DNA of 7,583 nucleotides from the NCBI GenBank assembly GCA_021810735.1, contig JAJZIF010000174.1:1-7583 (forward strand). Direction: 5' to 3'. The DNA comes from Acidobacteriota bacterium (lineage in GTDB: Bacteria > Acidobacteriota > Terriglobia > Terriglobales > Acidobacteriaceae). The notes beneath the pieces were generated by a model, which saw only the letters and a program-made list of their open reading frames with translations, searched no databases and was not told where the DNA came from. Position numbers and translations under genes: made by a program. Below are positions 1 through 6,072 of this stretch, piece after piece. Positions within the stretch are counted from its first letter, which is position 1; each line of letters begins with the position of its first letter.

Positions 1-102
1 TGGCTCAGCGGCTGGCTGGAGAATGGCCGCTGGTACCTCTTCGGCATCTACTGCCTGTTCGCCTCGGTGGTCGTCTACACGCTCTACCTGAAGGGCTTCT
101 GA
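1..102 (+). CDS. C-terminal fragment of a membrane protein, possibly undecaprenyl-diphosphatase
   Basis: The first 33 codons form an open frame that ends in TGA at 100-102; the gene begins upstream of the window. The visible tail is WLSGWLENGRW followed by one hydrophobic stretch (about residues 12-31, rich in Leu, Val, Tyr and Phe) and a short basic end (LKGF). This is typical of the last transmembrane helix of a polytopic inner-membrane protein. The pattern of an aromatic-rich Arg-Trp-Tyr entry and a short C-terminus recalls undecaprenyl-diphosphatase (UppP/BacA), which recycles the lipid carrier of peptidoglycan synthesis, but 33 residues contain no catalytic motif, so that name is only a guess. 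The gene converges with the FmdB gene, and a two-way terminator lies between them. That an ORF ends here is fairly sure; its identity is not. Confidence 0.45.
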   Translation, partial: WLSGWLENGRWYLFGIYCLFASVVVYTLYLKGF

Positions 103-182
103 TCCACAGGAAATGTGCCGGGAATTTGGGGTGGAATTGCTACGCTGGAATCAGGGACAGGAAAAATCTCTGGCAGGGATAA

Positions 183-224
183 CCCCCGATTCCGGACGAA
201 ATCGGGGGAGTAACCCGAATCGGG
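183..224. repeat. Two small adjacent inverted repeats sharing a CCCGA/TCGGG core
   Basis: Positions 183-191 (CCCCCGATT) pair perfectly with 200-208 (AATCGGGGG) around an 8-base loop. Just downstream, 214-224 (CCCGAATCGGG) is a second short palindrome with the same core. They lie in the 3' region of the gene ending at 102, before the large hairpin at 233-278. Neither is followed by a T run, so they may be RNA 3'-end structure or chance palindromes rather than terminators. No function can be assigned. Confidence 0.5.
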
Positions 225-232
225 AACGTTGA

Positions 233-279
233 AAACAAAGGACTTACGAGACTAGTCTCTCTGTAAGTCCTTTTGTTTC
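233..279. terminator. Long hairpin between convergent genes, probable bidirectional intrinsic terminator
   Basis: Positions 237-247 (AAAGGACTTAC) pair perfectly with 263-273. Beyond a single bulged T at 274 the helix continues with 233-236 against 275-278, giving 15 pairs. Inside it is the palindrome GAGACTAGTCTC (248-259), which can extend the helix by four or five pairs. The right side ends in CCTTTTGTTTCT and the left side begins GAAAACAAAG, so transcripts of either strand finish with a U-rich tract. The position, between the + strand gene ending at 102 and the - strand FmdB gene ending at 377, fits a shared terminator. The distances to the stop codons (about 130 and 99 bases) are rather long. 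Confidence 0.8.
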
Positions 280-376
280 TATAGGTTCTGGGACATTAAG
301 CCCAGTTTTCTGAATTGCGTTTTCCACAGGCTTGACGGCCTCATCCGAGGTCTCGCCTGCCGCGCTCGTCGGAGCT

Positions 377-700
377 CTATTTCGTGCTTCCGGAAGAGCT
401 CGAAGAAGAGCTTGAGGACGAGCCGGTTGCCGACCCTGCTGCCGGCTTGCTCTCGCTCTTGCTGTCGCCCGCCGGCGCAGAGGAGCCGTTGCTGTTCGCG
501 GCACTCTTGCCTGCAGCGCTTTTGCCCGCGTAGTCGGTTACGTACCAGCCTGCGCCCTTGAACTGGACGGCCGGCGCCGAGAGCAGACGCTCGACTTCAC
601 CCTTGCAGACCGGACATTCCTTCTCTTCCGGTGCACTGAAACTCTGAATTTTTTCAAATACATGGCCGCACGCCTTGCAGCGGTATTCATAAAGAGGCAC
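377..700 (-). CDS. FmdB family zinc-ribbon protein with Ser-rich tail
   Basis: This is a 107-residue protein of the FmdB/CxxC putative regulatory family. The N-terminal zinc ribbon starts with the family hallmark MPLYEYRC and has two CxxC knuckles, C8/C11 and C29/C32, that should bind one zinc. A conserved tract follows (AVQFKGAGWYVTDYA, about 44-58). From about residue 60 to the end the protein is low complexity: Ala, Gly and Ser with a run of ten serines (from about residue 94), probably disordered. The family was named after a regulator of formamidase/amidase genes in Methylophilus, but its molecular role in most bacteria is unknown. I chose the GTG at 700 because it gives the canonical N-terminus and sits 7 bases after GGGGTG; an ATG two codons upstream (706) is only one base from that motif. 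The gene has its own leader because a terminator separates it from serA. Confidence 0.93.
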   Translation of the reverse strand: MPLYEYRCKACGHVFEKIQSFSAPEEKECPVCKGEVERLLSAPAVQFKGAGWYVTDYAGKSAAGKSAANSNGSSAPAGDSKSESKPAAGSATGSSSSSSSSSSGSTK

Positions 701-707
701 TGTCATT

Positions 708-713
708 CACCCC
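708..713 (-). promoter_or_regulatory. Ribosome binding site deciding the FmdB start
   Basis: On the - strand the motif GGGGTG lies 7 bases before the GTG at 700 but only one base before the ATG at 706. Normal Shine-Dalgarno spacing therefore favours the GTG start, which agrees with the family N-terminus. Confidence 0.5.
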
Positions 714-738
714 GAGGGAGATCGATAGGATCACCTTG

Positions 739-744
739 ATTTTA
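739..744 (-). promoter_or_regulatory. Possible -10 element of the FmdB gene
   Basis: On the - strand the hexamer TAAAAT (five of six matches to TATAAT) lies about 40 bases before the chosen start. It is downstream of the serA terminator, where a promoter would be needed. No good -35 hexamer sits at 16-18 bases, so this is weak evidence. Confidence 0.25.
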
Positions 745-768
745 GCGGGTTTGGGGCATTTTTGCCGC

Positions 769-806
769 AAAAACGGACACCCGCTCCCTGGGCAGGAGCG
801 GGTGTC
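769..806 (-). terminator. Rho-independent terminator of serA
   Basis: A perfect 12-bp stem (776-787 with 795-806; arm GACACCCGCTCC) closes a 7-base loop. In the - strand direction it is followed after two bases by five Ts (769-773). It begins 42 bases after the serA stop codon. This is a textbook intrinsic terminator that ends the aminotransferase/serA transcript before the FmdB gene. Confidence 0.92.
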
Positions 807-847
807 GGGGGTAACAGCCCGGGTAATAGCCCAGGTCTGGAGCCGGA

Positions 848-2425
848 TCAGAGCGTGACCAGCCGCACGTCGGTGATGGCCTCGACGCTGCGAAGCGCGT
901 GCACCACCGCGTCGGTGACCTGTCCGTCGGCCTGAACCACGGCCAGCGCCGTCCCGTGATGGTCGCGGCTGGAGCGGCCCAGCGCAAAGTTGCCGATGTT
1001 GATCTGGTGCTCTCCGAGGATGGTTCCAATGCGGCCGATGACGCCCGGCACGTCGAGATTGCGAAGCGTGATCAGCTGGCCATCGAGCGGCGCCTCAATG
1101 TCGATGCCGTCGAGATTGATCAGCCGGGCAGAGCTGCCATGCAGCACCGTTCCCGTGGCCGAAACCGCGCCCTTGTCGGTGTGGAGCACGAGCTTGAGCA
1201 CGGTTCCCGCGCCGCCGGTGGCCGTCTCCTGCTTGCGCTCGTGCAGGCGGATGCCGCGCTCCTCGGCCACCGAGGCCGCGTTGATGCGGTTCACCTGCTC
1301 GGACTGGCCCAGAATGCCGGCGATGGCGCTGTTGCGGATGAGTTCGGTTTTGCCTTCGGCAATGCGGCCGTGGTACCCGATCTCGATGCTGTCAATGCTG
1401 CCGGCCGGGAACTGGGCGACGAACGCGCCCAGCTTCTCGCCCAGCGTGAGCCAGGGCGCGATCTCGATGTATTCCTCGTGGGTCATCGAAGCCAGATTGA
1501 CGGCGTTTTGCACTACGCCAAGCTTGAGGTATTCGCGTACCTGCATGGCGATCTGGATGCCGACCGCCTCCTGGGCCTCCGCCGTGGAGCCGGCGATATG
1601 GGGTGTCAGGATGACGTTGTCCATGGCGAAGAAGGGCGAGTCCTTGGGAGGTTCGCTGGCGAAGACGTCGAGTGCTGCACCGGCGACGTGACCGGACTTG
1701 AGCGCGGCGGCCAGCGCGGGCTCCTGGATGAGTTCGCCGCGGGCGCAGTTGATGATGCGCACACCCTTCTTCATGGTGGCGAGCGTGGTTTCGTTGATGA
1801 TGCCCTGCGTCTGGGGCGTGAGGCCCACGTGGAGGGTCAGGTAGTCGGCCTCGCGGAAGAGTTCTTCCGTGGAGACGAGGCGGATGGCATTCTCACGGGC
1901 GACCGAGGCCGAGACAAAGGGATCGTGGCCGATCAGCTCCATACCGAAGCTGCGAGCGCGGCGGGCGACCTCAAGGCCGATGCGGCCGAGGCCGAGCACG
2001 CCCAGCTTCTTTCCGCGCAGCTCGACGCCCTGGAGCGACTTCTTTTCCCATTTGCCTGCATGCATGGAGTTGTTTGCCTGGGGCAGCTTGCGGGCGAGGG
2101 CGACCATGAGGCAAAGGGTGAGTTCCGCCACGGCGACGGCGTTGGCACCGGGCGTGTTCATCACGACGATGCCACGGCGGGTGGCGGCTTCCGCGTCGAT
2201 ATTGTCGACTCCGACGCCGGCGCGGCCGATCACGCGCAGCCTGGGCGCGGCGGCCATGAGCGAATCGTCCACCTGAACGGCGGAGCGGACGACCAGGCCG
2301 TCCGCATCGGCGAGTTCGGCGGGCAGATCCTTGATCTGGTCGTGAGGAACGATCTTCCATCCATGTTCGGCGGCAAAAACGGCAACGGTGGCGGGGGATA
2401 CTTTCTCGGCAAGAACGATCTTCAT
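848..2425 (-). CDS. serA: D-3-phosphoglycerate dehydrogenase, long form with ACT domain
   Basis: This enzyme oxidises 3-phosphoglycerate to 3-phosphohydroxypyruvate with NAD+, the first and committed step of the phosphorylated serine pathway, in the cytoplasm. At 525 residues it has the length of the long (type I) form. The substrate-binding part is split around the NAD domain (about 100-290), which carries the Rossmann motif GLGRIG (145-150) and the acidic residue D168. The D-isomer 2-hydroxyacid dehydrogenase catalytic residues are visible: R229 (in CARGE), E258 (in ASEPP) and H276 (in LTPHIAGS). An allosteric substrate-binding domain spans about 315-440. A C-terminal ACT domain (about 451-525, starting LITLRNLDVPGVIGRIG) suggests feedback control, probably by serine. 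The ATG at 2425 gives the standard start MKIVLAEKVS; the AGGAG at 2438-2442 is 12 bases away, longer than usual. It lies downstream of the class-V aminotransferase on the same strand, and a strong terminator follows. No key residue is missing. Confidence 0.97.
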   Translation of the reverse strand: MKIVLAEKVSPATVAVFAAEHGWKIVPHDQIKDLPAELADADGLVVRSAVQVDDSLMAAAPRLRVIGRAGVGVDNIDAEAATRRGIVVMNTPGANAVAVAELTLCLMVALARKLPQANNSMHAGKWEKKSLQGVELRGKKLGVLGLGRIGLEVARRARSFGMELIGHDPFVSASVARENAIRLVSTEELFREADYLTLHVGLTPQTQGIINETTLATMKKGVRIINCARGELIQEPALAAALKSGHVAGAALDVFASEPPKDSPFFAMDNVILTPHIAGSTAEAQEAVGIQIAMQVREYLKLGVVQNAVNLASMTHEEYIEIAPWLTLGEKLGAFVAQFPAGSIDSIEIGYHGRIAEGKTELIRNSAIAGILGQSEQVNRINAASVAEERGIRLHERKQETATGGAGTVLKLVLHTDKGAVSATGTVLHGSSARLINLDGIDIEAPLDGQLITLRNLDVPGVIGRIGTILGEHQINIGNFALGRSSRDHHGTALAVVQADGQVTDAVVHALRSVEAITDVRLVTL

Positions 2426-2614
2426 TTCTCTAAGAATCTCCTAGGCAACGAGGGCTAGCGGGCTGTTGGAAAGGGCGGAGCAATGTATACGTACCAGCGT
2501 GGGAGAGATGAGGCCCGTCCGGTCCCGCAACGCGCTGATGTTGGCAGCGGAACCGAACGGTCTAATTTCGGGGCAAGAAAACAAACAACCTGTGAGGCCC
2601 CGTGGTGCGCCCTG
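2426..2614 (-). other. 189-base spacer between the aminotransferase gene and serA
   Basis: No coding sequence or known RNA motif was recognised. On the - strand there is a TATACA hexamer (2484-2489) without a good -35 partner, and a 6-bp inverted repeat with a 22-base loop (2569-2574 with 2597-2602) not followed by a T run. The spacer is long for a tight operon, so serA may have its own promoter here, or the leader may be transcribed through from upstream. Confidence 0.4.
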
Positions 2615-3829
2615 TTAAGCGTGCACCGGTTCAGGAGTTGCGGCCTTTTTTGCTGCCGCGACGTGATCCGCATAAACCTGCTGTGCCGCGGCGAGTGCCT
2701 GACCGAACTGGAAGTTGGGGGTCTTGAGGACCGTGGGCGCAATCTGTTCGAGAGCGCCGATGAGGGCGATGGTATCCATGAAGTCGAAGTAGCCGAGGTG
2801 AGCAACGCGGAAGAGCTTGCCCTTCATGTCACCCTGGCCGTTGGCAATGACGGAGGCGAAACGCCCTTTGAGCTCCTTGACGACTGCGCTGGAATCGAGT
2901 CCTTCGGGAGCAACGATGGCGGTGACGGCTGCGGCCGGCGAGTCCGGGGCAAAGAGCTTGAGGCCCAGAGCCTGCGCGGCAGCGCGTGTCATCGCTGCGA
3001 TGGTTTCGGCATTGTCCACCAGTGCGTCGCGACCGGCGGCGAGATCACCACCCGCCTGCGAGGCGACGAAGTCAAGAGCGGCACCGAGGCCGGCAATGAG
3101 AGCGACGGACGGCGTGTAAGCCGATTCGCCCGCCTTGGCACTTTTGCGTTCGCGGCGCAGGTCAAAGTAGTAGCGGGGATTCTTCGAGTGCTCCATGGCC
3201 GCCCAGGCGCGTTCGCTGACGGAGAGGTAGGCGAGACCCGGAGGAATCATGACGGCCTTTTGCGATCCGCCGATGAGGATGTCGACACCCCAGCCATCTA
3301 TATCGAAGTGGGTGGTGCCAAGGCCCGTGATGCCGTCGACGACGAGCAGGGCTTCACTGCCGGAAGAACGCAGCAGCTTCGCGACCCCCTCGACATCGTG
3401 ACGAACACCGGTCGAGGTTTCCGTGGCCTGCATGTAGACGACGCGAGTATCGGGCTTGAGGGCGGAGCGGACTTCGTCGAGCGAGAAGGTGGAGCCGTAG
3501 GGCTTGGTGATGACGTCGGTATTGCAGCCGAAGGCCTTGGCAAGAGCCACCCAGCGTTCCCCAAACTTGCCGGCGGAAAGGACGAGCACACGGTCGCCGG
3601 GCGAAGTGAGATTCGAAACGGAGGCTTCCATGGCGCCAGTGCCGGAGCAGGCCATGAGCAGCACGTCGTTCTGTGTGCCGACGAAGGTTTTGAGCTGCTC
3701 GAGAACGCGTTGGTAGAGAGCACGGAACTCGGGAGTGCGGTGATGGATGTCAGCAGCGGCCATTGCGAACTGGGCTGCGGGAAGCAGCGGAGTCGGGCCA
3801 GGAGTGAAGAGTCGGGTCTTCCGAATCAT
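2615..3829 (-). CDS. Class V (PLP-dependent) aminotransferase, serine/alanine-glyoxylate type, possible phosphoserine aminotransferase
   Basis: This 404-residue protein is a fold-type I, class V aminotransferase of the alanine-glyoxylate / serine-pyruvate group. Visible features are the N-terminal FTPGPTPL (8-15), HHRTPEF (29-35), the cofactor-phosphate loop SGTGAMEAS (62-70), the ETSTG motif (137-141), D165 in VVDGITG (pairs with the pyridine nitrogen), the Schiff-base lysine K191 in GGSQKA, and R341 in the FRVAHLG motif that should hold the substrate carboxylate. The last 30 residues are an Ala/Lys-rich extension. The start ATG at 3829 has AGGA nine bases upstream. Because serA follows directly on the same strand, I infer that it makes phosphoserine from phosphohydroxypyruvate with glutamate, as class-V enzymes do in some archaea and deep-branching bacteria. 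Serine-glyoxylate or alanine-glyoxylate transamination is the alternative; sequence alone does not settle the substrate. Confidence 0.94.
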   Translation of the reverse strand: MIRKTRLFTPGPTPLLPAAQFAMAAADIHHRTPEFRALYQRVLEQLKTFVGTQNDVLLMACSGTGAMEASVSNLTSPGDRVLVLSAGKFGERWVALAKAFGCNTDVITKPYGSTFSLDEVRSALKPDTRVVYMQATETSTGVRHDVEGVAKLLRSSGSEALLVVDGITGLGTTHFDIDGWGVDILIGGSQKAVMIPPGLAYLSVSERAWAAMEHSKNPRYYFDLRRERKSAKAGESAYTPSVALIAGLGAALDFVASQAGGDLAAGRDALVDNAETIAAMTRAAAQALGLKLFAPDSPAAAVTAIVAPEGLDSSAVVKELKGRFASVIANGQGDMKGKLFRVAHLGYFDFMDTIALIGALEQIAPTVLKTPNFQFGQALAAAQQVYADHVAAAKKAATPEPVHA

Positions 3830-3864
3830 ATGGGAGTATCCTCTCTGCGGATATTTTCACGCAC

Positions 3865-3893
3865 CTGTAAATTTGACGCAGGGGCTCTATACT
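3865..3893 (+). promoter_or_regulatory. Candidate sigma-70-type promoter of the YqeY gene
   Basis: The hexamer TATACT (3888-3893, five of six matches to the -10 consensus) lies about 31 bases before the start codon. A weak -35 candidate, CTGTAA (3865-3870), is 17 bases upstream of it. A better-looking TTGACG at 3873-3878 is only nine bases away and so badly spaced. The site is in the 95-base divergent gap shared with the aminotransferase gene. Confidence 0.35.
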
Positions 3894-3924
3894 TAAAAGT
3901 TGGCCTGATTTCGGAGAGGCAAGA

Positions 3925-4392
3925 TTGAGCCTGGCGAAGAAGATTGATCACGACACCATAGCTGCGATGAAAGCGCATGACGCCGAACGCACAAGTGTGC
4001 TGCGACTGGTGAAGGCAGCGCTGAAGAGCAAGGAAATCGATAAGCGTGCGCCGCTGACAGACGCCGAAGCGCTGCAGGTGCTGACAACGATGATCAAGCA
4101 GCGGCGCGAGTCGATTGAGCAATTCACCAAGGGAAACCGCTCAGATCTGGCTGAAAAAGAGGCTTACGAGATCACGGTGATCGAAAGCTATATGCCGAAG
4201 GCTGCCAGCGAAGATGAGATTCGCGATCTGGTGGAGCAGACCATCGCAGATCTTGCGATGAGTGGCGATGATCTGGGCCCAAAGGATATGGGGATGGCGA
4301 TGAAGGCGGTCCAGGCGAGCATCCAGCAGAAGGGACTGCGCGCGGATGGCCGACTGGTGAGCGAGATCGTGAAGGCGCGGCTGGCGAAGTAG
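3925..4392 (+). CDS. GatB/YqeY family protein
   Basis: This 155-residue protein belongs to the YqeY family, which resembles the C-terminal helical domain of GatB, the tRNA-binding part of the Asp-tRNA(Asn)/Glu-tRNA(Gln) amidotransferase. The stand-alone protein is thought to act in tRNA- or translation-related binding, but its exact role is not established. Family features are the start MSLAKKIDHD, the segment AHDAERTSVLRLVKAALK (17-34), KQRRESIEQF (58-67), IESYMPKAASEDEI (85-98) and a helical C-terminus with GADGRLVSEIV-like sequence, here starting with Arg-Ala-Asp-Gly. The length matches the usual 145-155 residues. The start is TTG at 3925, supported by GGAGAGG (3913-3919) five bases upstream and by the family N-terminus; the next ATG would remove 14 conserved residues. 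It diverges from the aminotransferase gene and converges with RNase HI. Confidence 0.95.
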   Translation: MSLAKKIDHDTIAAMKAHDAERTSVLRLVKAALKSKEIDKRAPLTDAEALQVLTTMIKQRRESIEQFTKGNRSDLAEKEAYEITVIESYMPKAASEDEIRDLVEQTIADLAMSGDDLGPKDMGMAMKAVQASIQQKGLRADGRLVSEIVKARLAK

Positions 4393-4430
4393 GTTACAGG
4401 GTCAGCGAGTAATTTCGCGTCAGGGCATGG

Positions 4431-4452
4431 ACGGGGCGTGAGCGCCCCGTTT
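4431..4452 (+). terminator. Terminator hairpin after the YqeY gene
   Basis: An 8-bp perfect GC-rich stem (ACGGGGCG at 4431-4438 with 4443-4450) closes a TGAG tetraloop. It starts 38 bases after the YqeY stop and is followed by TTTGCTATTG, so the T tract is weak. The opposite side has no T tract, so it serves the + strand best, though it also sits 18 bases beyond the RNase HI stop on the - strand. Confidence 0.7.
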
Positions 4453-4467
4453 GCTATTGTGGGCCAT

Positions 4468-5130
4468 CTATTTGCGCGTCGGGGTGATGGTGACGAAGGT
4501 GCCGTCAGGTAGTTCGCCCTCGACAAAATGCACGACGCCGTTCTTGACGAAACCGAGTGCGGGCTTGAGCGGCGGGGCTGGTTCGGAAGGTGGTTCCTCG
4601 GCGAAGAGCGAGCCGGAAACGCGTGCAGGAGGCTGGCGGGCGGTAATGGGACCGGAAGCGGGACCTCCGGGCAGCAGGTCACCGACGGTTCGGTGGGTGC
4701 CTTTGTCCATGGCGAGATTGGCCAGTCGGTCGGCATGCTTGTTCTTTCCGCGCAGGACGTGTTCGATGCGAAAGGCATCGAGTCTGGCGGCGCGGCGCTT
4801 CGCTTCTTCGTAGAGCGGGCGCAGATCAGGGCTGTTAACGCGGTACTTGCCCTGCATCTGCTTGACCATGAGCTCGGAATCGGCGACGACGCGGAGGTGG
4901 GTATAGCCTTTGGCGAGCGCGAACCCAAGGGCGGCAAGCAGGCCGGAGTATTCCGCGAAATTATTGGTTTTTACTCCCAGAAATTCGTAAAGTTCCTCAA
5001 TTTTGTTGCCGTGGGCGTCTTCCAGACGGACGCCATAGCCGGCGGGACCGGGATTGCCTCGCGAGCCGCCGTCGCAGTAAGCCGTGATCCATGAGGAGGA
5101 TGGGGAGCCGGGTTCGGGTGCAGAGGGCAT
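4468..5130 (-). CDS. Ribonuclease HI family protein with C-terminal extension
   Basis: The protein is predicted to cut the RNA strand of RNA-DNA hybrids (R-loops, primers) using two metal ions, in the cytoplasm. The RNase H fold covers about residues 14-145. The four acidic residues of the active site are visible: D20 (AYCDGGSRGNPGPAG), E60 (NNFAEYSGL), D84 (VADSELMVKQM) and D134 (KHADRLAN). These motifs resemble the RNase HI group found in archaea and many Gram-positives more than E. coli RnhA. After the core come a Pro/Ala/Ser-rich linker (about 150-190) and a small conserved-looking end (LGFVKNGVVHFVEGELPDG, about 191-209), making 220 residues against about 130-160 for the usual single-domain enzyme. 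The ATG at 5130 is the only in-frame start after an upstream stop; no clear ribosome binding site precedes it. The first 13 residues are Pro/Ser-rich and poorly conserved. It converges with the YqeY gene and diverges from the sigma-factor gene. Confidence 0.94.
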   Translation of the reverse strand: MPSAPEPGSPSSSWITAYCDGGSRGNPGPAGYGVRLEDAHGNKIEELYEFLGVKTNNFAEYSGLLAALGFALAKGYTHLRVVADSELMVKQMQGKYRVNSPDLRPLYEEAKRRAARLDAFRIEHVLRGKNKHADRLANLAMDKGTHRTVGDLLPGGPASGPITARQPPARVSGSLFAEEPPSEPAPPLKPALGFVKNGVVHFVEGELPDGTFVTITPTRK

Positions 5131-5237
5131 GCACTGAGTCTAGCCGAGCTCGTGGTGGAAAGCCGGTCAGTATGCCCCGATGCTGGTGCTTTTCGGGTCG
5201 GGCACATTGGCAAGGGCGGCTCAAAATGACGGGAAAG

Positions 5238-5247
5238 TCACATGTGA
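5238..5247. promoter_or_regulatory. Perfect 10-bp palindrome in the divergent intergenic region
   Basis: TCACATGTGA is its own reverse complement and lies in the 254-base gap between the divergent RNase HI and sigma-factor genes, 138 bases before the sigma start. It could be an operator, but the half-sites are abutting rather than spaced as in a Crp/Fnr site. The rest of the gap shows no recognised RNA gene. A short hairpin GCCGG-AAAT-CCGGC lies at 5300-5313, and a poor -10-like TATGAA at 5279-5284. Confidence 0.25.
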
Positions 5248-5367
5248 GGCGTACACTTTGTGCATCGAGTGTTTGCGCTATGAATGATCATCCCGGGGGG
5301 CCGGAAATCCGGCACCCGCTACGCCCGCAATCGGCTCACATTTCGCCTCCCAATTCGTCCATCGTTC

Positions 5368-5373
5368 AAGGAG
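5368..5373 (+). promoter_or_regulatory. Ribosome binding site of the sigma-factor gene
   Basis: AAGGAG lies 11 bases before the ATG at 5385. The frame stays open upstream to 5091, with an earlier ATG at 5280, but no comparable motif precedes that one, so this site decides the start. Confidence 0.6.
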
Positions 5374-5384
5374 ACGTAGGGCCG

Positions 5385-6038
5385 ATGTCAGACGCGTTGA
5401 GCATTGTTTCGCGAGAAGCGGTTTTAAGTCCTTCGCCACGGAAATCCGTGCGGGCTGGAGAAATCACCTCTGAAACGGAGCTGATTCGGGAGGCGCAGGC
5501 TGGATCACGCGCAGCCTTTGACGCCCTGGTGCGTCAACATGATCAGGCGGTGCTGCGGCTGGCTTTGCACCTGACCGGCTCGGAACAGGATGCCCAGGAT
5601 ATTCACCAGGAGGCTTTTCTGAAGGCCTATAAGTCGCTGGCGAATTTCCGGTTCGAATGCTCGTTCTATACGTGGATTTACCGCATTGTGACGAATCTGT
5701 GCCTGGACCTGATGCGCCGCAGAAAAGCGCGGCGGGAGGAGCAGGCCGTGATGATTGACGCCGCAGGCGGTGAGATGGATCTACTGGTGAACGTATCGGA
5801 TGACCGTGCGGGTGCCAATCCAGATCGGGAGCTCGAGCGCAAGCAGCTTGGGCGGCACATTATGGATGCGCTGGAAAAGCTGACACCCCGGGAGCGAATG
5901 GTGTTTGAGCTGAAGCATTTCCAAGGGCTGCGGCTGAGAACGATCGGTGAAATGCTGAACACGACGGAGGAGACGGCAAAGAACACGCTCTTCCGGGCGA
6001 CAAAGAAACTACGCGCCAACCTGGCGGGAGTGCGCTGA
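5385..6038 (+). CDS. ECF (sigma-70 family, group 4) RNA polymerase sigma factor
   Basis: This 217-residue protein has the two domains of extracytoplasmic-function sigma factors. Sigma-2 spans about residues 31-110, with the RNA polymerase-binding segment DAQDIHQEAFLKAYKSL (69-85) and the -10-recognising part NFRFECSFYTWIYRIV (87-102). A linker follows, and then sigma-4, about 157-212, with LTPRERMVFELKHFQG and the helix-turn-helix LRTIGEMLNTTEETAKNTL (184-202) that reads the -35 element. It should direct polymerase to a small regulon, often including its own gene. The N-terminal 30 residues before sigma-2 are not conserved. The start at 5385 is supported by AAGGAG upstream; the 98 codons open before it are of irregular composition and belong to the leader. 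The next gene, 34 bases downstream, encodes a probable anti-sigma factor, so the pair is likely an operon. The signal sensed is unknown. Confidence 0.95.
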   Translation: MSDALSIVSREAVLSPSPRKSVRAGEITSETELIREAQAGSRAAFDALVRQHDQAVLRLALHLTGSEQDAQDIHQEAFLKAYKSLANFRFECSFYTWIYRIVTNLCLDLMRRRKARREEQAVMIDAAGGEMDLLVNVSDDRAGANPDRELERKQLGRHIMDALEKLTPRERMVFELKHFQGLRLRTIGEMLNTTEETAKNTLFRATKKLRANLAGVR

Positions 6039-6072
6039 GCCCGGCCGGAGATTCTGCATTTAGGAACTCTGT

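Noticed and set aside
899..2458. 519-codon open frame antisense to serA
   Set aside because: It lies exactly opposite a clear serA gene with all catalytic residues, its product is rich in Asp, Gly, Arg and His with no recognisable domain, and long antisense frames are expected from GC-rich codon use.
2483..3928. 481-codon open frame antisense to the aminotransferase gene
   Set aside because: It has the same cause as the one opposite serA: it mirrors the codon pattern of a well-supported gene and shows no family motif.
4528..5094. 188-codon + strand frame opposite RNase HI
   Set aside because: It is a shadow of the RNase HI gene, whose four active-site acidic residues are all present on the other strand.
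5238..5247. TCACATGTGA as a Crp-type binding site
   Set aside because: Crp sites have TGTGA and TCACA separated by six bases in that order; here the halves abut in the opposite order, so only a generic palindrome is claimed.
5091..5384. Upstream extension of the sigma-factor frame by up to 98 codons
   Set aside because: The extra residues (many Arg, Ser, Cys, Pro) resemble no sigma region, the first part overlaps the RNase HI coding region, and a good ribosome binding site precedes ATG 5385.
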